Assembly (NCBI GenBank): GCA_964611185.1
Contig: CAZSXE010000003.1
Location: 1-64,000, forward strand
Length of the DNA: 64,000 nucleotides
Direction of reading: 5' to 3'
DNA from: CAAGNP01 sp964611185
GTDB lineage: Bacteria > Bacteroidota > Bacteroidia > Bacteroidales > UBA932
The position numbers were made by a program, and so were the translations under genes. The notes beneath the pieces were generated by a model, which was given only the letters and a program-made list of their open reading frames with translations, was not told the DNA's origin and did not search any database. Position 1 is the first letter of the stretch. Each line of letters starts with the position of its first letter. Below are positions 53,301-60,854 of this stretch, one piece after another.

Positions 53301-53511
53301 ATTTATTTTCGGAATGATTCCGCTCTGCACCGAAACAGGAGCAGGGGCCATAGGTAACAATTCCATCGGTATTGCGGCAGCGGGAGGGATGTTGATAGGG
53401 ACATTGTTCGGCGTATTTATTATCCCCATAATGTACATTCTTTTCCAAAGTCTCGATGAAAAAATCAGTAAGAAGAAAGATACTGACGATGAAGAACTTT
53501 TAAATGCATAA
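50374..53511 (+). CDS. AcrB-like RND multidrug efflux transporter
   Basis: 1045 residues with the HAE1 plan. The first membrane segment is ATVISIIIVILGILGLLTLP, followed by the SYPNIAPPMVQVSANYPGA porter start. The TM4 proton relay is Asp406-Asp407 (GIVVDDAIVVVEAV), and the TM10 lysine is in GLLAKNGILIVEFAK. Unlike the pump at 16162, all relay residues match E. coli AcrB. Together with the adjacent adaptor and channel genes it forms a complete drug-type exporter. Confidence 0.95.
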   Translation: MAKKGIINRPVLATVISIIIVILGILGLLTLPITSYPNIAPPMVQVSANYPGANAEVVLKSVIAPLEEQINGVEGMTYLKSTAGNDGSASIKVYFELGTDADMASVNVQNRVSAASSKLPSSVTSYGVTTEKMQNTILMMLSVYSENPEYDQTFVENYVRINVYPELQRVNGVGRLSVFGAGDYSMRIWLYPEKMAALNLVPGDIAAAIREQNLEAAPGKFGENSETPFEYTIKYKGKFSDPADYENIVLRAFPDGRILRLKDVAKVELGAFNYSINNSAFGFPGISLAAYQMAGSNAQEVVKNLTEKMEELEKSFPKGMKWVSPYNTNIFLNASIHQVLKTLIEAFLLVFLVVFVFLQDFKSTIIPSISALVALIGTMFCLKMFGFTINMLTLFALVLAIGIVVDDAIVVVEAVHAKLSGGIKSTKKATESAMGEIQGAIISISLVMSAVFIPVSFMTGPSGVFYKQFALTLACAVILSAINALTLSPVLCAIFIKHHEPKEKKTFFKRCADAFNTAFDKITERYAGVLTFFSRKKIIPISILAAFGIIAAILMKTTPTGFIPNEDQGILMVDLTMPPGTSLERTTAVLNSIDSACGSVPEVVNRLMVAGSSLMNDANGSSYGLIVTSLKDWEDRKGVGINDVIKQIYAKTAHIKDGQIIIFTPPTVPGFGISSGFEMQLQDKSGGSLTKFDEVKQDFISQLSSRPEIQYATTSFNIDFPQYEFDVNVNKCKLAGVKISDVFDALQTYYGSSIVSDFNRFTKYYRVVIQASPEKRENIFSINGIMVRNSSDEMVPISTLVDFKRVFGPETLNRYNLFTATTVTGAPNAGYTTGDAIAAVKEVAGNLPSGYGYDFSGMTREEIASSGQQGLIFLLCFIFVFLILSAQYESYILPWSVMISLLIGIAGVYIFINCFGIESNIYVQVAMIMLIGLLAKNGILIVEFAKQRHEHGMSITEAAIDGAKARLRPILMTSFAFIFGMIPLCTETGAGAIGNNSIGIAAAGGMLIGTLFGVFIIPIMYILFQSLDEKISKKKDTDDEELLNA

Positions 53512-54889
53512 CAATATGAAGAAATATATCATAATAGCCATTACCTTTCTTGCATTGAGCTCATGCGCTGTGAAATACCGACAGCCTGAACTTCAAGAAG
53601 ATCTGATAATAAGAGATGCAAATCCTGCCGATACGGTTTTTGATGTATCAAATCTGAACTGGAGAGATTTTTATAAAGACTCTCTACTGTGCTCGCTCAT
53701 TGATTCCGCTCTTGTAAACAATCTCGATTTAAAAATTGCTATCGGGAGGATGGAGCAGGCTGCAGCATATTTTAAACAGGGTAAAGCCTCTCTCTTTCCC
53801 TCATTGAGCGGAAGCGCCACAGGGGGGTATCTCAAATCGGATCTTGCCACTGCTAAATCTCCGTACTTCTCGCTTGGACTGAATCTTTCATGGGAAATAG
53901 ATATATGGGGAAAATTGAGCAGTGCCAAAAGAAGCAAATATCAGTCATTACTTGCTCAGGAAAGTACAAAAAATGCAGTAAAAACCTCCCTGATTGCCAA
54001 TATTGCTAAAAGCTACTACACTTTAATTGCCCTTGATACTGAAAAGAATTTCATACTCGATGCCATAGCCAACAGAGAAGAATATCTGGCCACGGTGAAA
54101 GATTTGAAAAAAGCAGCTCAGGTCAATGAAATAGCAGTTCTTCAGGCGGAATCACAGCTTATGAATGCCAAATCCTATATTCCGAACATCGATCAAGCTA
54201 TTTATCAGACAGAGAACTCTATTTGCATTATGTTAGGCATTCCTCCTAAAGCTATAGAAAGGGAGATTATCAATGATATTTTTGAGATTGAGCTAACCTC
54301 TGTCGATGAGGTGGGTATTCCGGCAAATCTTCTTCGAAACAGACCTGATGTCCTTGCCGCCGAATTTCAGCTTAAAAGCACCCTTGAAAGTTTCAATTCG
54401 GCTAAAGCCGCAATGTACCCATCTTTATCCCTCACAGGCAATGTCTCATCAGATGCTGTACAGATAGCACAATGGTTTGCAATGCCCGCATCGCTTATCT
54501 ACGGAATTATAGGAGGTCTCACACAGCCTATTTTTAACGCACGCACATTAAAAACTCAGAAAGAAGTGGCATTAAAAGAGTTCGAAATTGCAGAAAATTC
54601 ATTTAAAAATGCTGTGCTTAATGCAGGGACAGAAGTTTCCAATACTATTTATTTTCTAAAAGAAGACAAAAAGAAAGCGGAATACTTGAAAAAACAATTT
54701 GATGCATTGAATAAAGCATACATATACTCTGTCGAACTTCTAATAAACGGATACGCAAATTATCTTGATGTTCTCTCTGCCCAGGAAGGGATGTTCAATG
54801 CCCAGATTAACCTCATAGAAGGGGTTCAGGAGTGCATTAACGATCAGATTGATCTATATCGGGCATTAGGAGGAGGATGGGATAAATAA
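53504..54889 (+). CDS. RND outer-membrane channel, NodT/OprM-type lipoprotein
   Basis: 461 residues from ATG 53504; an ATG at 53516 (MKKYIIIAITFLALSSC) is an equally good start. Lipobox ALSSC. Two OEP repeats: LKIAIGRMEQAAAYFKQGKA, GLNLSWEIDIWGKLSSAKRS and NRPDVLAAEFQLKSTLESFN. The GLNLSWEIDIWG motif is characteristic of the NodT family. It overlaps the RND gene by 8 bases and completes the pump. Confidence 0.93.
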   Translation: MHNNMKKYIIIAITFLALSSCAVKYRQPELQEDLIIRDANPADTVFDVSNLNWRDFYKDSLLCSLIDSALVNNLDLKIAIGRMEQAAAYFKQGKASLFPSLSGSATGGYLKSDLATAKSPYFSLGLNLSWEIDIWGKLSSAKRSKYQSLLAQESTKNAVKTSLIANIAKSYYTLIALDTEKNFILDAIANREEYLATVKDLKKAAQVNEIAVLQAESQLMNAKSYIPNIDQAIYQTENSICIMLGIPPKAIEREIINDIFEIELTSVDEVGIPANLLRNRPDVLAAEFQLKSTLESFNSAKAAMYPSLSLTGNVSSDAVQIAQWFAMPASLIYGIIGGLTQPIFNARTLKTQKEVALKEFEIAENSFKNAVLNAGTEVSNTIYFLKEDKKKAEYLKKQFDALNKAYIYSVELLINGYANYLDVLSAQEGMFNAQINLIEGVQECINDQIDLYRALGGGWDK

Positions 54890-55031
54890 TAAAAAATTGA
54901 TCTATAAAAAATTGTGGCACGGTACTTGCTTATTATAAAGCAGATAGTTTTTTCATAGGTTAAGTTTTAGGTTAAGTAAAAAGGGACGGTAACAAAATTT
55001 GTTACTGTTTCTTTTTTTATACCCATTCTTC
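54890..55031. other. Intergenic region before rpsP
   Basis: Holds the terminator at 54986-55019 and, at 54904-54929, a short stretch (ATAAAAAATTGTGGCACGG...) that resembles the left end of palindromic element A. No right arm or inner hairpin follows, so it may be a remnant. Confidence 0.4.
54986..55019 (+). terminator. Terminator of the cyclophilin/RND operon
   Basis: ACGGTAACA pairs with TGTTACTGT (one G-T pair) around the loop AAATT, and the stem is followed by a T-rich tract (TTCTTTTTTT). Confidence 0.8.
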
Positions 55032-55061
55032 TTGTCAATTAAAAAAAAGTAACTACATTTG
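55032..55061 (+). promoter_or_regulatory. Promoter of rpsP-rimM
   Basis: TTG at 55032-55034, exactly 19 bases, then TACATTTG at 55054-55061. A perfect AAGGAGGT (55083-55090) occurs in the leader but lies 33 bases before the rpsP start, too far to act directly unless the leader folds. Confidence 0.65.
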
Positions 55062-55123
55062 CGGGCCTTTTCTCGTGAAGATAAGGAGGTTATAATTATT
55101 AACATTTTTAATAGACCTTTAAT

Positions 55124-55702
55124 ATGTCAGTTAAAATCCGTTTAACACGCCACGGAAAGAAAAATTATGCTTTCTTTCATATAGTTGTGGCTGACTCTCG
55201 CGCTCCGCGTGACGGTCGTTTTATTGAGCAGATTGGCTCTTACAATCCTAACACAAATCCCGCTGTTATTGAACTTGATAGTGAAAAAGCACTTGATTGG
55301 TTAAATAAAGGGGCTCAGCCTTCGGACACTTGCCGTCGTATTCTTTCATACGAAGGTGTTCTTTTAAAGAAACATCTTCAGGGAGGTGTTGCCAAAGGCG
55401 CACTTACCGAAGAAGCAGCTCAGCAGAAATGGGATGCATGGAAAAATCTGAAAGACACTAAAGTTGCATCTAAAAAGCAAAATATCTCTTCTTCTGCAAT
55501 TAAAGCAGTAAAAGATAGTTTAGATGCTGAAGCTAAAGTTAATCAGGAAAGGGCAGACGCCATTGCTAAGAGAAAAGCAGAAGAGGAGCGTAAAAAAGCC
55601 GATGCCGCTGCTGAAGCCGCAAAAGCTGCTGAAGCCGCTGCTGCTGCAATTGCTGCCGAAAAAGCTGAAAAAGCTGAAAAAACCGAAACTCCTGAAGCAT
55701 AA
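55124..55702 (+). CDS. rpsP: 30S ribosomal protein S16 with long C-terminal tail
   Basis: 192 residues. The first 80 or so are canonical S16 (VKIRLTRHGKKNYAFFHIVV, APRDGRFIEQIGSYNP, ALDWLNKGAQPSDTCRRIL). The remaining 110 residues form a tail ending in Ala/Lys/Glu repeats (KAAEAAAAAIAAEKAEKAEK), probably helical or disordered. Extended S16 proteins are known in Bacteroidota. rimM follows 3 bases later. Confidence 0.96.
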   Translation: MSVKIRLTRHGKKNYAFFHIVVADSRAPRDGRFIEQIGSYNPNTNPAVIELDSEKALDWLNKGAQPSDTCRRILSYEGVLLKKHLQGGVAKGALTEEAAQQKWDAWKNLKDTKVASKKQNISSSAIKAVKDSLDAEAKVNQERADAIAKRKAEEERKKADAAAEAAKAAEAAAAAIAAEKAEKAEKTETPEA

Positions 55703-55705
55703 TTT

Positions 55706-56230
55706 ATGCGTTCGGACAGTCATAAGTATCCGGATACATTGCTGCCCGTAGCTCAGGTGTTAAAATCTTACGGCACCGAGGGTGAGATACTGATTAGTTT
55801 TTTCCCTGAAATGCCGGATGAAATCGATTTGAAAGAGCCGATATTCCTTTATTATGAAGGATTATCGGTCCCTTTTTTTATTATTTCCTTTACCCTTAAA
55901 GGGTCTAACCGCGCAATAGTTAAGCTTGAGGATATCGAATCTCTCGACGAAGCAGAAGAAATAGTAGGAAAAAAATTATTTCTACCCGAAGAACAATGTT
56001 TTCTTGAGAATAACGATAGCAAAGAGTATTCTTTCGCTCTTCAATTAGTCGGATATACTCTTTTTAACCAAAACAGTGAAAAAATCGGCACTATAACCTC
56101 CATCTCTAACTTTTCCGGCAACATCTGCCTCGAAGTCGGCGGCTCTCTCTTCCCCTTTCACAAAGAGCTGATAATAAGCTCGGATTCCCAGAATAGAACG
56201 CTTACTCTGACCATTGCCGAAGGGCTGTAA
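55706..56230 (+). CDS. rimM: 16S rRNA processing protein RimM
   Basis: 174 residues. The N-terminal domain has LLPVAQVLKSYGTEGEILIS and GSNRAIVKLEDIESLDEAE. The PRC-barrel half contains LVGYTLFNQNSEKIGTI and LFPFHKELI. It assists 30S maturation near S19. It is coupled to rpsP, as in most bacteria. No trmD or rplS follows; the convergent phosphohexomutase gene is next. Confidence 0.93.
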   Translation: MRSDSHKYPDTLLPVAQVLKSYGTEGEILISFFPEMPDEIDLKEPIFLYYEGLSVPFFIISFTLKGSNRAIVKLEDIESLDEAEEIVGKKLFLPEEQCFLENNDSKEYSFALQLVGYTLFNQNSEKIGTITSISNFSGNICLEVGGSLFPFHKELIISSDSQNRTLTLTIAEGL

Positions 56231-56245
56231 GCCGAAATATCCTAT

Positions 56246-56356
56246 GTGGCGGCTATCTTTCTGATAATCACCACTTTCCCATACACATCCTCGGGAACCT
56301 GATTTTCCCGAGGATGCTACATGTTAATCGCTGTGGAACAGGTACTTAGTCGCCAC
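56246..56356. repeat. Nested palindromic element, copy B (also a terminator)
   Basis: The outer arms GTGGCGGCTA (56246-56255) and TAGTCGCCAC (56347-56356) pair with one G-T. The inner 12-bp stem CATCCTCGGGAA / TTCCCGAGGATG (56285-56296, 56305-56316) differs in sequence from copy A. TGATAATCA lies 15 bases after TGGCG, exactly as on the minus strand of copy A. The element fills the gap between the convergent rimM and phosphohexomutase genes. Confidence 0.75.
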
Positions 56357-56361
56357 TGATT

Positions 56362-57765
56362 TTATTGAAATTTTGACAATATCTTCTTTACTGTAGCGAT
56401 TTTGTCTTGAAGAAGGGTTTCATCTGTGGCTTCGCAGATAAAGCGAAGGTAGGGTTCGGTGTTGGAGGGGCGGATATTATACCACCATTGGGGGAACTCC
56501 TCTCTGTATCCGTCGAAATTCATCGAGAGCGACGGGGTCTCCTCGCTGCGGAAATATTCGCGAACGGCATCCATTGCCGCAGGCTTATTTTCGATTTTGA
56601 AATTAATTTCACCTGAATTTTTGTATTTTTCTATCTTGGAGATGAGCTGCGATACTGAAAGCCCGCGCTTTTTCATCTGTGCCACTATATCGAGGATTAT
56701 CAGGGAAGCCATTATTCCGCTGTCGGAGTAGAAAAAGTCCTTGAAATAGTAGTGACCGGCAAGCTCTCCGCCGAAAAGACCGTCGATTTCACGAAGTTTC
56801 GGAGCTGCAAAAGCACGACCCACTCTCCAAGTGTTAATTACACCTCCCATCGGGGCAAGATACTCTCCTACTGCCTTGGAGCTGCGAATATCCTGAAGAA
56901 CTTTGGCTGAAATTCCACCTTTGGCTACTTGTTTTCTTATTGCGGCAGCGGCATCACTTGAGCCTACACCTTCAAGGAAGAAATGGCCCAAAAGGGCAAT
57001 CATCAGATCGGGAGAGATAAATCTCGAATTTTCATCTACGAACATTACTCTATCGGCATCTCCGTCATATATAACCCCTATATCGCACTTTTGACGAGCT
57101 ACAAGTGAACGAAGAGCTTCGGTATTTTTCGGGATCAAGGGATTGGCTTCATGATTGGGGAATGTACCATCCATTTCGTCAAAAATGTAATGAAGCGTGT
57201 CTGAGCCGTTGCCGAGCAAATCCTTAATAACGAGAGAGGCCATCCCGTTGGAGATATCTACTCCGATATTCAGAGAGGAATAATCGCCTAAATAATGTTT
57301 CTGAAAAGCAATATACTCATCACGAATATCCAAATCTATTACTTTTCCACTCTTGGAAGCAGGAGTGCACGGCAGATCTTCGTTAATCCACTTTTCAATG
57401 GTACCAAGTCCGGTATCATATCCCACCGGAAGAGCATTTTCACGAGAAACTTTCAATCCGTTATCCGATTTCGGATTGTGCGAAGCAGTAATCTGCACGG
57501 AGGCTGAGAATCCTTTAGAAGCGGTCGCATAATATACCATCGGAGTGGTGGAAAGTCCTATATCATAGACATCTGCCCCGGCATCGGTAATCCCCTTTAA
57601 AAGCCATTGATGAATCTCCGGCGAAGATTCGCGAACATCCCGCCCCACTAACACTTTATCTGTTTTTAAAAGTCCGGGGATGAAATAACCCACTTTATAC
57701 ACAATGTGTTTATCAAAATCCTTGTTATAGACACCTCTTATGTCATACGCGTGAAATGCACCCAT
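56362..57765 (-). CDS. Phosphomannomutase/phosphoglucomutase
   Basis: 467 residues of the alpha-D-phosphohexomutase family. Catalytic phosphoserine loop SVQITASHNPKSDNG (near residues 90-104), metal loop VIYDGDADRVMFVDE, sugar-specificity loop GELAGHYYFKDFFYSDSG and phosphate-binding RPSNTEPYLRF. It interconverts hexose 1- and 6-phosphates for nucleotide-sugar supply. ManB/AlgC or PgcA roles cannot be told apart from sequence alone. def lies 6 bases upstream on the same strand. Confidence 0.93.
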   Translation of the reverse strand: MGAFHAYDIRGVYNKDFDKHIVYKVGYFIPGLLKTDKVLVGRDVRESSPEIHQWLLKGITDAGADVYDIGLSTTPMVYYATASKGFSASVQITASHNPKSDNGLKVSRENALPVGYDTGLGTIEKWINEDLPCTPASKSGKVIDLDIRDEYIAFQKHYLGDYSSLNIGVDISNGMASLVIKDLLGNGSDTLHYIFDEMDGTFPNHEANPLIPKNTEALRSLVARQKCDIGVIYDGDADRVMFVDENSRFISPDLMIALLGHFFLEGVGSSDAAAAIRKQVAKGGISAKVLQDIRSSKAVGEYLAPMGGVINTWRVGRAFAAPKLREIDGLFGGELAGHYYFKDFFYSDSGIMASLIILDIVAQMKKRGLSVSQLISKIEKYKNSGEINFKIENKPAAMDAVREYFRSEETPSLSMNFDGYREEFPQWWYNIRPSNTEPYLRFICEATDETLLQDKIATVKKILSKFQ

Positions 57766-57771
57766 AATATA

Positions 57772-58335
57772 TTATTTTTCCAATTTAATTTTATAAGAAG
57801 CCGAAACCTTACCTTTCGATATGTTATGAAGACGACTGCTAAGCATTTTTTTCCTTATAGGGGCGGCATGATCAACAAACATTACTCCCTCAAGATGATC
57901 CATCTCGTGCTGAACCATTCTGCACGCAAAGTCATCGAATTCTTCCACTTTTCTTTCGTAATTTTCATCGTAATACTCGACTTTGATTTTTTTCGGGCGA
58001 ATCACATCACAATGGACATCGGGAATACTCAAGCACCCCTCGCTGAAAACGATAGTCTCTTCACTCTCCTCAAGCAAACGAGGATTAATCATCGTCCTTC
58101 TGAAATTCTTCAAATAAGAATATGTATCTGAAAAATCACTTCCGTCCACCACAAGAAAGCGTATGCTTTTTCCTACTTGAGGTGCGGCAAGTCCCACTCC
58201 ATCAGCACTTTTCATAGTCTGATACATATCGGCTATGAACTGATTAAATTCTTCTTTATCAATACTGTTCAGGTCGATCTCTTTCGCTTTGGTTCTCAAA
58301 ACCTCTGATCCATATACATATATCGGTAATATCAT
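57772..58335 (-). CDS. def: Peptide deformylase
   Basis: 187 residues. The three deformylase motifs are present: GVGLAAPQVG, EGCLSIP and QHEMDHLEG. The Cys and the two His bind the metal, and the Glu of HEMDH is catalytic. It removes the formyl group from nascent proteins. It sits between ruvX (upstream, 32 bases) and the phosphohexomutase gene. Confidence 0.97.
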   Translation of the reverse strand: MILPIYVYGSEVLRTKAKEIDLNSIDKEEFNQFIADMYQTMKSADGVGLAAPQVGKSIRFLVVDGSDFSDTYSYLKNFRRTMINPRLLEESEETIVFSEGCLSIPDVHCDVIRPKKIKVEYYDENYERKVEEFDDFACRMVQHEMDHLEGVMFVDHAAPIRKKMLSSRLHNISKGKVSASYKIKLEK

Positions 58336-58367
58336 CTTATATAAATTTATATTTACAAAACTAACAC

Positions 58368-58781
58368 TTATTTTTTTCTGTCTAAATATGTTTGCAGAAT
58401 TAATGCCGCACTCACTTTATCGACCGCGCTTTTATCCCTTCTATCCATTTTCTTCACACCGCTGTCAATGAGGGAGCGAAAAGCAAGCACCGAAGTAAAC
58501 CTCTCATCTTCCTTAACTATCGGAATATCAGGGAATGCGCTAATTAACTCTTTTAGAAACAGATCCACATACTGTGCAGCTTCGGAAGGGCTATTGTTCA
58601 TATTCATCGGATAACCCACTACAAATCTCTCTACATCTTCCTTTAGGGTATAATTTTTGAGATATTCGATTATCTTTGCAGTCGGAACAGTTTCAAGAGG
58701 AGATGCGAAAATCATTAGTGGGTCGCTGACAGCCAAGCCTACTCTTTTTTTCCCGTAATCGATTCCTATAATTCGTTTCAT
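58368..58781 (-). CDS. ruvX: Putative pre-16S rRNA nuclease / Holliday-junction resolvase-like YqgF
   Basis: 137 residues with an RNase H-like fold: IGIDYGKKRVGLAVSDPL at the start, VERFVVGYPMNMNNSPSEAA, VKEDERFTSVLA, and a final acidic site in DRRDKSAVDKVSAALIL. It probably matures the 5' end of 16S rRNA. A TAAATTTG -7 box (minus strand, 58786-58793) lies just upstream. Confidence 0.94.
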   Translation of the reverse strand: MKRIIGIDYGKKRVGLAVSDPLMIFASPLETVPTAKIIEYLKNYTLKEDVERFVVGYPMNMNNSPSEAAQYVDLFLKELISAFPDIPIVKEDERFTSVLAFRSLIDSGVKKMDRRDKSAVDKVSAALILQTYLDRKK

Positions 58782-58808
58782 TTTGCAAATTTAGTATTTT
58801 ATAAGCGT

Positions 58809-59678
58809 ATGGCTAAAGAAAAAAGAGAAAAAAAGAAGAAGCTGACTAAAATGTATCGCCTCAACATTGTGGAAGACGAATCCCACAAGACTCTTTTCAG
58901 ATTCAGAGCTAACAGAATCAGTTTGATACTCGGGGTCTGCGCATCATTCCTTATTTTACTTTGCCTGATTCTTATTCTTATAGCCTATACTCCTGTAAAA
59001 CAGCTCATTCCTGGCTATCCTTCACCTCAGACAAGGAGAGAAATAGTTAAAAACGCCATTATAATCGATTCTCTTGAGACAGAAATTCACAAATGGGCCC
59101 TTCAGCTCACTAATATTCAAAGGGTCATCACAGGAAAAGAACCCATCAGAATAGACAGTCTCCTTCATGCCGAAGATACACGGTATGGTAACACGGAGAA
59201 TTTCGGCGACATCCATTCAAAAGACGACTCTCTTCTTCGCAGCGAGATTATGAATCGTGAAAAATACAATCTCTCTACCCAAAGTTCGTCCAAGATCGAA
59301 CAGATAGAGGGACTTCTATTTTTTCCACCTGTAAAAGGGGTCATTACCGAAAACTACAATAAATCCATCGGTCACCCATATATAGATATTGCTTCCCCCG
59401 CTAACTCAATTGTTTCAGCTACCCTTGACGGGACTATAATATCCGCCGGATGGATCGATGAGACAGGCTACACGATTCAGATTCAGCACAGCAATAATTT
59501 AGTCTCCATATATAAGCACAACGCCAAACTTTTAAAAAAAACAGGCGATAAAGTTACCGCTGGCACCCCTATTTCATTAGTAGGCGATACCGGTAAGCTA
59601 AGTAGCGGTCCGCATCTTCATTTTGAGCTATGGCACAATGGAGAACCCATCGACCCAGCGATTTATATTAATTTTTAG
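58809..59678 (+). CDS. M23-family peptidase (LytM domain), membrane-anchored
   Basis: 289 residues. A basic cytosolic start, one membrane segment (ISLILGVCASFLILLCLILILIA region, about 37-60), a linker, then a LytM domain (about 175-285). The zinc ligands are in GHPYIDIASP (H-x3-D) and HLHFELWHNG (HxH), so it looks active. It is probably a peptidoglycan endopeptidase. It starts a plus-strand run with dxr, rseP and the DUF4837 gene. Confidence 0.92.
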   Translation: MAKEKREKKKKLTKMYRLNIVEDESHKTLFRFRANRISLILGVCASFLILLCLILILIAYTPVKQLIPGYPSPQTRREIVKNAIIIDSLETEIHKWALQLTNIQRVITGKEPIRIDSLLHAEDTRYGNTENFGDIHSKDDSLLRSEIMNREKYNLSTQSSSKIEQIEGLLFFPPVKGVITENYNKSIGHPYIDIASPANSIVSATLDGTIISAGWIDETGYTIQIQHSNNLVSIYKHNAKLLKKTGDKVTAGTPISLVGDTGKLSSGPHLHFELWHNGEPIDPAIYINF

Positions 59679-59687
59679 ATTGAGAGG

Positions 59688-60845
59688 ATGAAAAGAAGAA
59701 TAGCAATTTTAGGCTCCACCGGCTCCATAGGGACACAGGCTTTAGATATTATCAGCCGCCATCGCGATTTATTTGAAGTCGAACTTCTGACTGCCTGCAA
59801 CAATAAAGACTTACTCATCGAGCAAGCGATAAAATTTAACCCCAACTCCGTAGTGATCAGTAACCCCAAGCACTACAAAGAAGTCTCGGAGGCCCTTGAA
59901 CCACATCTGATAAAAGTTTTCTCAGGAAACGAATCCATCGAAGATATTTTATCATCAAGCACGAATATCGATATGGTCCTTACGGCAATGGTGGGATTCA
60001 GCGGACTTCGCCCCACCCTTGCAGCCATACGCTCTGGAAAGAGCATTGCTCTTGCAAACAAAGAGACACTCGTAGCAGCCGGCTCCATCGTTACATCTGA
60101 AGCAATAAAGCACTCAAGTGCCATCATTCCCGTCGATTCAGAGCACTCCGCTATTTTTCAATGTCTCCAGGGAGAACGCTCAGAGATAGAAAAGATACTC
60201 CTCACTGCCTCAGGAGGGCCATTTTTGAATATGAGCCTCGCGGCGATGGAAAAAGCAACCATTGAAACAGCTCTCAAACATCCTAAATGGAATATGGGGG
60301 CGAAAGTCACCATCGATTCAGCGAGTATGATGAATAAAGGTTTCGAAATGATCGAAGCAAAATGGCTCTTCGGAGTTAAACCATCTGATATAGAGATGGT
60401 TATACACCCTGAATCCATCATTCACTCTATGGTTCAATTCAGAGATGGTGCCATCATGGGACAGATGGGATTTCCAGATATGAGAATTCCCATTCAATAT
60501 GCATTCTCATACCCTTACAGACTTCCTTTCGAGGTTCAAAGAGTAAATTTCAGCAGCATCGGCGCACTCACATTCAAGAAACCGGACAGCGATAAATTTC
60601 CTTGCATAAAAATTGCATACAATGCAATAGAAAAGGGGGGGAACATACCTTGCATTATGAATGCTGCCAATGAAATAGCAGTAGCATCATTTTTAAAGGG
60701 AGAGATACCTTTTACCTTTATTCCCAAAATAATTGAAAATACGATAGAAAAGTGTAATTTTGTCCCTACTCCTACCGTAGAAGATATTTTTCTTTCAGAT
60801 GAACAAGGAAGAAAAATCGCAAAACAGTACATTAATAAGAAATAG
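59688..60845 (+). CDS. dxr: 1-deoxy-D-xylulose 5-phosphate reductoisomerase
   Basis: 385 residues. NADPH site RIAILGSTGSIGTQALDII, IALANKETLVAAG, catalytic-domain motifs PVDSEHSAIFQCLQG, SASMMNKGFEMIEA and HPESIIHSMVQF. It makes 2-C-methyl-D-erythritol 4-phosphate in the non-mevalonate isoprenoid pathway. A GAGAGG stretch precedes the start at 59688. Confidence 0.97.
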   Translation: MKRRIAILGSTGSIGTQALDIISRHRDLFEVELLTACNNKDLLIEQAIKFNPNSVVISNPKHYKEVSEALEPHLIKVFSGNESIEDILSSSTNIDMVLTAMVGFSGLRPTLAAIRSGKSIALANKETLVAAGSIVTSEAIKHSSAIIPVDSEHSAIFQCLQGERSEIEKILLTASGGPFLNMSLAAMEKATIETALKHPKWNMGAKVTIDSASMMNKGFEMIEAKWLFGVKPSDIEMVIHPESIIHSMVQFRDGAIMGQMGFPDMRIPIQYAFSYPYRLPFEVQRVNFSSIGALTFKKPDSDKFPCIKIAYNAIEKGGNIPCIMNAANEIAVASFLKGEIPFTFIPKIIENTIEKCNFVPTPTVEDIFLSDEQGRKIAKQYINKK

Positions 60846-60854
60846 TTTACATAA

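Noticed and set aside
54904..54929. A possible third copy of the palindromic element before rpsP
   Set aside because: Only the left end (AAAAAATTGTGGC, then GTACTTG) resembles copy A. There is no matching right arm, inner hairpin of the element type or TGATAATCA box, so it may be chance or a remnant.
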